12,844 nt of DNA. It comes from an uncultured Nitrospinaceae bacterium (lineage in GTDB: Bacteria; Nitrospinota; Nitrospinia; Nitrospinales; VA-1). Of this stretch, positions 7,658-12,844 are shown in pieces. Position 1 is the first letter of the stretch. Each line of letters starts with the position of its first letter. The position numbers and the translations under genes were made by a program. The notes beneath the pieces were generated by a model. It did not search any database, was not told where the DNA came from, and saw nothing but the letters and a program-made list of their open reading frames with translations. The stretch covers positions 1 through 12,844 of the forward strand of contig CAJWLY010000023.1 of assembly GCA_913043155.1 (NCBI GenBank). The letters are read 5' to 3'.

Positions 7658-7685
7658 GCGCAGGACTAGCCATAAGAGGCACTAC

Positions 7686-8438
7686 GTGAGAATCACTATT
7701 ACAGGTTCTGGAACAGCGGTGCCTTCGAACGAGCGGTATTCTTCCGGAGTGTTTGTCGAAAACAGTGGCATCCGTTCGATGATCGATTTTGGTTATGGCA
7801 CCCTGCACCACCTGCTGAAACTGAACCTTACCTACCACGACATCGATCGCATCTTCTTTACGCACAATCACCCCGACCATATGTGCGATCTGGTCCCGTT
7901 TCTTTTCGCGACGCGGTATGAAGCAGACCCGCGGACGAGCGATCTGGAGATTGTCGGTGCGCCCGGTTTTGGCGCATATTTCGACACCCTCATGCAGGCC
8001 TACAAACGCTGGCTCGTTCCAACAACTTATACACTGCAGGTTACCGAACAGGATGAGGAGACGCGGGAGTACGGTGGATTAACCGTTACTTCGAAAAAAG
8101 TGGAGCATGTTGTGTTGAGTAGGGGGTACCGATTTAAAGATACTGGTGGGAAAACACTTGTCGTCTCTGGTGATACCGATTACTGCGAAGGCATGATCGA
8201 TCTGGGAAAGGAAGCGGATCTTATGATTCTTGAATGTTCTGTGCCTGATAGTATGAAAGTGCAAGGCCACCTCACGCCCACCGAATGCGGCAAACTTGCA
8301 CGTGAGGCTAACTGCAAAAAGTTATGCCTCACCCATTTTTACCCCGTCTGCGATCTCGAAGAAGTGCATGCCGCTTGTTCCAGAGAATATGGCGGTGAAC
8401 TGGTCCTTGCTGAAGACTTGATGGAATTTGAGTTGTAG
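7686..8438 (+). CDS. Metallo-beta-lactamase-fold hydrolase, RNase Z-like
   Basis: The protein has 250 residues from GTG 7686. The frame is open further upstream inside the FIST gene, but AGAGG at 7675-7679 lies 6 bases before this GTG, and the product then begins with the usual first strand RITITGSGTAVPS. The metal-binding set is complete: H60-N-H62-P-D64-H65, then H141, D163 (in VSGDTDY) and H217 (in LTHFYP). The HxHxDH motif plus a GDT loop and 'LTHf.P' end place it with the RNase Z / ElaC-like branch of single-domain hydrolases. Some members cut tRNA 3' ends, while others act on esters or phosphodiesters. At 250 residues it is shorter than typical RNase Z (about 300), and no exosite arm is evident, so tRNA processing should not be assumed. 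It is probably the last gene of the hemY-FIST-hydrolase unit. The true substrate is unknown. Confidence 0.9.
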   Translation: MRITITGSGTAVPSNERYSSGVFVENSGIRSMIDFGYGTLHHLLKLNLTYHDIDRIFFTHNHPDHMCDLVPFLFATRYEADPRTSDLEIVGAPGFGAYFDTLMQAYKRWLVPTTYTLQVTEQDEETREYGGLTVTSKKVEHVVLSRGYRFKDTGGKTLVVSGDTDYCEGMIDLGKEADLMILECSVPDSMKVQGHLTPTECGKLAREANCKKLCLTHFYPVCDLEEVHAACSREYGGELVLAEDLMEFEL

Positions 8439-8551
8439 CTCAGGAGACAGGATCAGGTGGACTGCTAAAGAGCGCATGTTTTGTCTGGATAAAGGAACTT
8501 TCTACTATTAGTCGTCGTTCCTCGCCAATCGCTCATTACCTGACGATGGGT

Positions 8552-8638
8552 TGGTGCCGGGAGCGGGACTCGAACCCGCAACCTCTTTCGAGGGCAAGAT
8601 TTTAAGTCTTGTGTGTATGCCAATTCCACCATCCCGGC
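8552..8638 (-). tRNA. trnL(uaa): tRNA-Leu (anticodon UAA)
   Basis: The minus strand folds as a class II tRNA of 87 nt with the CCA end encoded. The acceptor is GCCGGGA/TCCCGGC with discriminator A. The D arm contains GTGGAATTGGC. The anticodon stem CAAGA/TCTTG has loop CTTAAAA, giving anticodon UAA (8604-8602). The variable arm is CCTC-GAAA-GAGG and the T arm is GCGGG-TTCGAGT-CCCGC. The long variable arm and sequence match bacterial tRNA-Leu reading UUA. It lies in the gap between the hydrolase gene and the unknown gene at 8867, opposite to both. No integrase or attachment-site repeat is visible beside it. Confidence 0.97.
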
Positions 8639-8713
8639 ACGCCTTGTTTTTTCGTCCCTCCTGCGTCTAAAATGGGTTACAAGTCTATATCTTTTTGTTT
8701 ATGGGCAAAAGAG

Positions 8714-8744
8714 AAAAAACCCCCTGAGGCGCTAGGGGGCTTTT
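8714..8744 (-). terminator. Rho-independent terminator-like hairpin, possibly bidirectional
   Basis: Stem CCCCCT (8720-8725) pairs with AGGGGG (8734-8739) around an 8-base loop. On the minus strand six T follow directly (8719-8714), a good intrinsic terminator. On the plus strand only C then four T follow. No minus-strand gene is recognised just upstream in its sense, so its customer is unclear. It could end plus-strand transcription from the hydrolase unit, shield the tRNA, or end an unrecognised minus-strand RNA. Confidence 0.6.
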
Positions 8745-8866
8745 GGGGGAAAGAGTTGCTGTTCCTTTAATAAAAGGTTTGAGGTGCTTGTTGCCCCTCA
8801 CCCTTCCCTCATGCTTATAGGCGATCCGCGAGGGTACAGGTCGCCGCTCTCCTTCAAGGGGGCCTA

Positions 8867-9706
8867 GTGCGTGATCCGAAGCGAATTCTTGAAAAAATTT
8901 TAGGGAGCGAATACGACCTCGACCGATTTCAGAGAACGGGCGAATCGCTTAAGCAGGTGGTTCACACTCTGCGCGACGTAGTGAAGTGTCGGAAGGCTCG
9001 GCAATGGATTGACGACTCATTTGGCATCGACGTCGCCGTTTCTCCGGAAACGTTTCATCGCCTGCTCGACATTCCGCAGATCAACTTCGTCGAAAATACC
9101 AACCGTATGCTGGAGGTCGAATCCGTTTCGCTCAAAGACACGAGGAATCCTGGGGATCCGGTTTCTATTGGAAACCTCAATGCGATCCTACGCGAACTTT
9201 ACCGCAATCTGGAGTCGGTGCATGCCATTTTGCAAAATGAGAGGCCTGATCCGTTACTGATCGGAGAGATGCGGGGTGAATGGATCGACCCAGTTGCTGA
9301 GCGTGTTCGAACCTTAAGCGTGCTTCACGGGAAACTAACCGGATATTTTTTCAACCTAGGTCGAGTGAAAAAAATTGAACAAGAATTTGAGGAATGGTTT
9401 CCTAACTCAACCAAAGCACATCCCTTACGCCGGACCTGGCTTCTTGTCGAACGGGAATTGGAACTTTACCGCCGATGCAGTGAGATAAACAAACGCTGGA
9501 AGGCAATCGGGCTTGACCTGTTTTTGGTGCTGCGTGAAGGTGGGCTCTCAAACCTGCTGGAAAACGTTCAGGAGATGGGCAACCTGTTATGGAATGTTGT
9601 ATACAGCCACAAGTCGGTGGAGCAGTGTTTGGGGCTGGCAGGTATCGAACTCGCTGATGCGCGAAGCCTGTTCGATTCTAACCGGGTAACAATCAACAAC
9701 GTCTAG
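8867..9706 (+). CDS. Unrecognised helical protein, 279 aa
   Basis: The start is GTG 8867, preceded by AAGGGGG at 8856-8862 with a 4-base gap. The 279-residue product has no signal peptide or membrane segment. It is rich in charged amphipathic stretches (for example LNAILRELYRNLESVHAILQ and RTWLLVERELELYRRCSEINKRW), which suggests an all-helical cytoplasmic protein. No Cys motif, nucleotide-binding loop or metal motif stands out. The leader contains an inverted pair GGCGA (8820-8824)/TCGCC (8841-8845) close to the SD. I do not recognise the family. The gene is flanked by the tRNA region on the left and converges with a minus-strand LRR gene on the right, so it is probably transcribed alone. 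It is long and open with a plausible SD, so the coding call is good and the function unknown. Confidence 0.8.
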   Translation: MRDPKRILEKILGSEYDLDRFQRTGESLKQVVHTLRDVVKCRKARQWIDDSFGIDVAVSPETFHRLLDIPQINFVENTNRMLEVESVSLKDTRNPGDPVSIGNLNAILRELYRNLESVHAILQNERPDPLLIGEMRGEWIDPVAERVRTLSVLHGKLTGYFFNLGRVKKIEQEFEEWFPNSTKAHPLRRTWLLVERELELYRRCSEINKRWKAIGLDLFLVLREGGLSNLLENVQEMGNLLWNVVYSHKSVEQCLGLAGIELADARSLFDSNRVTINNV

Positions 9707-9731
9707 CCTACAAATGCGGTGGGAGTAGTGG

Positions 9732-9757
9732 TACGTTAACCAGAACTTCCTGTTCAA
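9732..9757. repeat. Imperfect direct repeat flanking the minus-strand LRR gene, copy 1
   Basis: TACGTTAAC (9732-9740), then 6 bases, then TTCCTGT-x-CAA (9747-9757). The second copy is at 10486-10510 with a 5-base spacer. The two copies bracket the LRR gene. The 9707-9854 gap otherwise shows no gene and no clear terminator. Confidence 0.4.
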
Positions 9758-9854
9758 GCTTGGGGCGCTGTTGCATTTTTAGCTTTTTGCTACCCGCAAG
9801 CGCTGTCTTCGGGGTGGGCATCTGTGGGGGATATTTTCTGCAAGCGAGGCCTAC

Positions 9855-10403
9855 TTAGGCGTTAACTAGAAAGCCTTCAGTTTTGTCCAGTAGGAGGTGT
9901 TTTATACTTGTCATTTTCTGTGCTTCAATAAGCGCGTTTTTTCCGTCGTCCTTGATTTTGTTCAAGCGCAGGTCGAGACGAATGAGATTATCGAACAGTG
10001 GCAGGAACTTTGCCAGGTAAATGGCCCCCATGTCTGTAATGTTGTTGTCCGATAAGATCAGGTTCTGCAGACTCAGGAGATTGTCCGAGACGGCGAGGTA
10101 TTTCACCCCATCGTTGCCGAGTTGATTGTAGAATAGGTTCAGCGAGGTTAGGTTCACCAGTACTGTGGACTGGGCGAGGTGTTTTGCCCCCTGCGGTCCG
10201 ATGAGGTTGGTGCCCATGGCCAGTGAGGTGAGGTCGCGGAGAAATTCGAATCGGGACACATCCTTTGCCCCGTATTCCTTGACGTAGGCTGCTGTAAGAT
10301 CAAGAGTTTTACCATCTTTACTCAGGTTGGTCTGAACAAGTTGTTCCGTTTCGGAGACTGATTTGGTGTAGCCTTTAGCCTCTTTGTTGCCTTCGTAGTG
10401 CAT
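9855..10403 (-). CDS. Short GALA-type leucine-rich repeat protein
   Basis: The protein has 182 residues with LxL strands at 34, 61, 88, 115, 143 and 170: 27-residue steps with a single 28. The pattern NxIgxxGAxxLAxS is that of the two LRR genes at 2710-4881. The N-terminal cap QTNLSKDGKTLDL (residues 24-36) is nearly identical to RCLSKDGKTLDF in the 228-residue protein, so they are paralogues. It has the fewest repeats of the set and no signal peptide; it is likely a cytoplasmic binding scaffold. The start ATG is preceded by AAGGA on the minus strand, and a promoter with a perfect -10 box lies about 50 bases upstream. It is divergent from nuoB and converges with the unknown gene at 8867. The end degenerates (KTEGFLVNA), so the C-terminal cap is short. 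Its partner is unknown. Confidence 0.88.
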   Translation of the reverse strand: MHYEGNKEAKGYTKSVSETEQLVQTNLSKDGKTLDLTAAYVKEYGAKDVSRFEFLRDLTSLAMGTNLIGPQGAKHLAQSTVLVNLTSLNLFYNQLGNDGVKYLAVSDNLLSLQNLILSDNNITDMGAIYLAKFLPLFDNLIRLDLRLNKIKDDGKNALIEAQKMTSIKHLLLDKTEGFLVNA

Positions 10404-10450
10404 AATTTTCCTTCCCCGCAGAAATTCTCTTTGTTTGTGAAACAGGCGCC

Positions 10451-10479
10451 ATTATACATTCTACTCGCTGTGGGGGCAA
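10451..10479 (-). promoter_or_regulatory. Promoter of the short LRR gene
   Basis: On the minus strand, TTGCCC (10479-10474), 17 bases, then a perfect TATAAT (10456-10451). The start point would be near 10444, giving a leader of about 40 nt that contains the AAGGA ribosome site. The TACGTTAAC repeat copy lies just upstream of the -35 box. Confidence 0.6.
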
Positions 10480-10485
10480 TAACGA

Positions 10486-10510
10486 TACGTTAACTTGGGT
10501 TCCTGTGCAA
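10486..10510. repeat. Imperfect direct repeat flanking the minus-strand LRR gene, copy 2
   Basis: TACGTTAAC (10486-10494), then 5 bases, then TTCCTGT-x-CAA (10500-10510). It matches copy 1 at 9732-9757. It sits between the promoters of the divergent LRR and nuoB genes. Confidence 0.4.
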
Positions 10511-10604
10511 AACTGAGATATCGGTACACTCTTTGCCATTTGTCCCGCTGATATTGCCCTTCGCTGGGGAGCAGGGGAAAGTGGGCTTTTGGAGAGAGAT
10601 TCGC

Positions 10605-10632
10605 TTGATTTTGCCTGAAAATCTTTTATGAT
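10605..10632 (+). promoter_or_regulatory. Putative nuoB promoter with adjacent dyad
   Basis: TTGATT (10605-10610), 16 bases, then TATGAT (10627-10632; 5 of 6 match). Transcription would begin near 10639. The perfect palindrome TGGGGCCCCA (10633-10642) covers that point and could be an operator or simply chance. A leader of about 38 nt carries AGGAG at 10665-10669. Confidence 0.45.
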
Positions 10633-10677
10633 TGGGGCCCCAGCTTCAAATAGAAACGGTAAAAAGGAGCAGATGGA

Positions 10678-11211
10678 ATGGCCAACCTGTATCAATCCGA
10701 CTTGGAATTGAGTCTTGGAAATAATGTCATCGTGACGCAGATGACCCAGGCGATTAACTGGGCGAGAAAATATTCGTTTTTCATCTATCCGTTCATCACC
10801 GCCTGTTGCGGCATGGAATTCATGTCTGTTGCTGGCCCCCGTTACGATTTAGACCGGTTCGGCGCGGCGTTTCCGCGGTTTTCTCCACGCCAGGCCGATT
10901 TGCTCATGGTGGTGGGCACTATCAGTCACAAGCAGGCCCCTATTCTGGTGAAGGTTTACAACCAGATGGCCGAACCGAAATGGGTGGTTGCCTACGGCGT
11001 ATGCACGGTTTCCGGTGGATTTTACGACAACTATGCAACAGTGATGGGAATCGACACGATTGTTCCCGTGGATCTCTATATTCCCGGTTGCCCACCCCGG
11101 CCCGAAATGGTGATTGACGGGTTGATTACCCTCCAGCAGAAAGTGCAGAAGGAGACCCTGCAGGACCATGTGAAGGGTCCTTCAATGGTTACTCCTGCCG
11201 CCCGACTTTAG
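10678..11211 (+). CDS. nuoB: NADH-quinone oxidoreductase subunit B (lone NuoB)
   Basis: The protein has 177 residues, the normal size of NuoB. NuoB is the peripheral-arm subunit of complex I that holds cluster N2, the last iron-sulfur centre before quinone. All four N2 ligands are present: C43 and C44 (ITACCGMEFM), C109 (YGVCTVSGG) and C138 (IPGCPPRPE). Other family blocks are intact: RFG at 60-62, FSPRQADLLMVVGT at 68-81, and the VPVDLYIPGCPPRPE loop. GVCTVSGG deviates from the common GACASSGG. AGGAG at 10665-10669 stands 8 bases before the ATG. The odd point is context: nuoB normally lies between nuoA and nuoC, but here a divergent LRR gene is upstream and a convergent minus-strand gene downstream. 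It may be the only copy from a scattered complex I or a second paralogue. Similar folds occur in hydrogenase small subunits, but the sequence is clearly NuoB. Confidence 0.96.
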   Translation: MANLYQSDLELSLGNNVIVTQMTQAINWARKYSFFIYPFITACCGMEFMSVAGPRYDLDRFGAAFPRFSPRQADLLMVVGTISHKQAPILVKVYNQMAEPKWVVAYGVCTVSGGFYDNYATVMGIDTIVPVDLYIPGCPPRPEMVIDGLITLQQKVQKETLQDHVKGPSMVTPAARL

Positions 11212-11330
11212 TAAACCACACCTGTGGCAATGGCCTGTTCCCGACTGGAAGATATGTTGCTCCAAAATCCTAACCCAACCTGAGATACTGTGTGCATGCA
11301 GGCTGTCTGCTCATGGCCCACGCCGCTGGT

Positions 11331-12602
11331 TTACCTCAAGTTTTGTCTGGCTGCCTCGCGCTCGATTTCCGTCAAACCCTCGAACATCGTCATTTTTCGG
11401 ATGTCTTCGATCCGGGCTAGGACGTAGGATGCAAAATCTTTATCATCCTCTACTCGCAGGATGATCTCACCTCTCGGGCTGACAAAACGTTCCTTTAAAT
11501 AATGGAAGTAGAGGAATAGGCGTGATTGTTCGTCAGGTACCTTCAATTGATGCTGAATAAAAAGGAGCGCCTCCTTTTTGCGGTCCACCTTGTAGCCTAG
11601 ACGCGTGTTGTCGTTTTTTTTCATCTGCCTATCGAAAAATTCGAAAGCCTTGCGGCGAATTTCATCCGGCACCTCGGGGTCGGGGAGGGTAAGATGTCTG
11701 GCCGCCGCAATTTCCAAGGTTAGGGCAGAGTTCCCCGTTTGCTCGCTCAGGTAGGCGGTTGTCTTGGGATGTGCGTGGTTTAGACGCTCGACTTCAAATA
11801 ATAGCGGCTTCATTTTCTCAATTGCTCTCTGCAAACGGTCAAGCGCGCTCGGATCAAACGGAGCGAGAAACCATTGGACCTCTCGCGGGACGTCCAGTTT
11901 TTCTTTTATCGGACGCGAAAAAAAATCGTTCAGGACTTTTGGTAGATCTGGCATGAAAAACGTTTTCACCACGTCCTCAAAATACGGAAAATTCAAAAGC
12001 AAAAAACGAGGATCGGAACGCACGTTCAATCCGTACGCTTCTAGTTCGTTGGCTGGGCCGACGAATTTCTGGGTGAGATGCAGGAACTCATGAAGATGGG
12101 TGTTTTCTCCGTAGACCTCACGGTCGATGAGAACAGCAGCTGGGGAGATGCGGATAGTATCGAAGGTGGTGTGAGCCAGTTGGTGTGGCGTCAGCAGGGC
12201 ATCTGGCCAAGATTGGATGATGTACTGGCGAAGCGGCACGCGTTTTAAATCCGGCCGGATTTTTTTTAAACGTGCCAGAACCCCTCGCATTCGGTCCGTG
12301 GCCTTTCTATGAAGCGATTCACCTTCATGGCATGCGCGGCATCCCAAAGATTTAAAACCAGGGATGGAGAACAGGACAGGTTCTTCGTCTTTGAATAGGA
12401 TGATGGATGTGTCGAAAGAATCGGTGGGCAGTTTTTCCCCATCGGCGAGCGGACGGGGGAGGTGCGGCTGGATGAGTCGGTGCAATGCTCCGGTATCGAT
12501 ATCCGCTGTCTGAGCAGGCGCACCTGGTACGAGGCAAAGAAAGAAAACGAGAGCTTGAACAACGATAGGGAATTGTCCCGGAGCTTTAAGATGGAGGGTC
12601 AC
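11331..12602 (-). CDS. Secreted c-type haem protein with zincin-like HExxH motif
   Basis: The product has 423 residues from GTG 12602, with GAGG (12613-12610) 7 bases upstream on the minus strand. Residues 1-30 form a Sec signal (hydrophobic IVVQALVFFLCLV, cleavage after APA). The mature protein carries a single haem-c site, C88-R-A-C91-H92, in FKSLGCRACHEGES. Further on, H171-E-F-L-H175 with NELEAY (185-190) resembles the HExxH plus downstream Glu of gluzincin metallopeptidases. The remaining half is helical and charged, with no further CxxCH. It should lie in the periplasm, loaded with haem by the c maturation system. It starts 15 bases past the stop of a haem-b gamma subunit gene and is probably in its operon, so a role in electron transfer, or in maturing that enzyme, is plausible. 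Peptidase activity is not shown: HExxH motifs can be chance or catalytically dead. I do not recognise a named family. Confidence 0.85.
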   Translation of the reverse strand: MTLHLKAPGQFPIVVQALVFFLCLVPGAPAQTADIDTGALHRLIQPHLPRPLADGEKLPTDSFDTSIILFKDEEPVLFSIPGFKSLGCRACHEGESLHRKATDRMRGVLARLKKIRPDLKRVPLRQYIIQSWPDALLTPHQLAHTTFDTIRISPAAVLIDREVYGENTHLHEFLHLTQKFVGPANELEAYGLNVRSDPRFLLLNFPYFEDVVKTFFMPDLPKVLNDFFSRPIKEKLDVPREVQWFLAPFDPSALDRLQRAIEKMKPLLFEVERLNHAHPKTTAYLSEQTGNSALTLEIAAARHLTLPDPEVPDEIRRKAFEFFDRQMKKNDNTRLGYKVDRKKEALLFIQHQLKVPDEQSRLFLYFHYLKERFVSPRGEIILRVEDDKDFASYVLARIEDIRKMTMFEGLTEIEREAARQNLR

Positions 12603-12617
12603 CGGAAGACCTCAGAG

Positions 12618-12844
12618 TCATTCGGTGTGGATGTTTAGGCGTTGCCACACACTGACTACCTTGCGTCCATTACGATCCTCTTTAAGCCCGTCCCAAACCG
12701 CCAAAGCGACCAGCGTTGGGTCTGTGCGTATGAATTTGACGTCCCATTTACCCACCTTGACCATATCGCGTAGAAATACGACGGTCCATACCCCATCTTT
12801 CCACTCGCCGTAGCCTGTGACATCCTGGTTGTCCAAGGGTTGGG
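12618..12844 (-). CDS. Haem-b gamma subunit of a type II DMSO reductase-family enzyme (C-terminal part)
   Basis: The gene enters from the right edge; about 74 C-terminal residues are visible, and the frame is open to the edge with no stop. The sequence has the hallmarks of the ethylbenzene-dehydrogenase-like haem-binding domain: GYGEWKDGVWTVVFLRDM (the 'G.w.dG.W.v...R' block), then LVALAVWDGLKEDRNGRKVVSVWQRLNI (the 'AvWDG...dr.g.k..S.W..L' block). Such subunits, for example EbdC, SerC, ClrC and candidate NXR gamma subunits, are periplasmic and carry one haem b linking the iron-sulfur beta subunit to an acceptor. Which enzyme this belongs to cannot be told from the fragment; the catalytic and iron-sulfur subunits would lie outside the window. 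A TTG at 12836 is only the first possible start inside the window, not the real one. A secreted haem-c protein gene follows. Confidence 0.8.
   Translation of the reverse strand, partial: QPLDNQDVTGYGEWKDGVWTVVFLRDMVKVGKWDVKFIRTDPTLVALAVWDGLKEDRNGRKVVSVWQRLNIHTE

Noticed and set aside
7434..7685. Longer N-terminus for the metallo-hydrolase, starting inside the FIST gene
   Set aside because: The extra 84 residues are the out-of-frame image of FIST coding sequence. The conserved first strand of the hydrolase begins at GTG 7686, which has an SD.
8552..8640. Possible integration site or mobile island at the tRNA-Leu gene
   Set aside because: No integrase, transposase or duplicated tRNA 3' end was found in the window.
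11211..11334. Inverted repeat GTAAACCA/TGGTTTAC around the gap between nuoB and the haem-c gene
   Set aside because: Each arm is only 8 bases, the arms are over 100 bases apart, and each overlaps or abuts a stop codon. Probably chance, and no T-run makes it a terminator.
1..12844. CRISPR arrays, insertion sequences, toxin-antitoxin or defence genes
   Set aside because: I looked for regular spaced repeats, terminal inverted repeats and hallmark genes of these systems and saw none. The periodic signal at 2710-4881 is 81-bp LRR coding repeats.

Overview
The window looks like chromosomal DNA of a Gram-negative, respiring bacterium with mid-range GC. It holds a lipid-anchored (lipobox) solute-binding protein, a HemY-type protoporphyrinogen oxidase for aerobic haem synthesis, a complex I NuoB subunit, a secreted c-type haem protein, and the end of a haem-b gamma subunit of the type II DMSO reductase (CISM) family. 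That family includes nitrite oxidoreductase gamma subunits, so a Nitrospina-like or related chemolithotroph is a reasonable guess. This is inference from gene content; no phylogenetic marker was tested.

Left part (1-2700): no firm gene up to 298, then two small genes in one transcription unit. The first encodes a helical, Met-tailed, possibly ferritin-like protein. The second encodes a 42-residue zinc-ribbon protein. They converge on a minus-strand OppA-type binding lipoprotein that has no permease genes beside it.

Middle part (2700-8440): two leucine-rich-repeat (LRR) genes lie in the same reading frame, separated by a single TGA. Three genes on the same strand with short gaps follow: hemY, whose promoter suggests a leaderless mRNA, a stand-alone FIST-domain protein, and a metallo-beta-lactamase-fold hydrolase.

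Right part (8440-12844): a tRNA-Leu(UAA) on the minus strand; a hairpin with a U-tract that has no obvious gene to terminate; an unrecognised helical protein; and a fourth LRR module on the minus strand, divergent from a lone nuoB. At the right edge are two minus-strand genes: the end of a haem-b gamma subunit and, 12 bases downstream, a secreted protein that joins one c-type haem motif (CRACH) to a zincin-like HEFLH motif.

The most distinctive items are the haem-c/HExxH protein beside a CISM gamma subunit, the four related cap-plus-LRR modules (two ORFs split only by an in-frame TGA), and the isolated nuoB.
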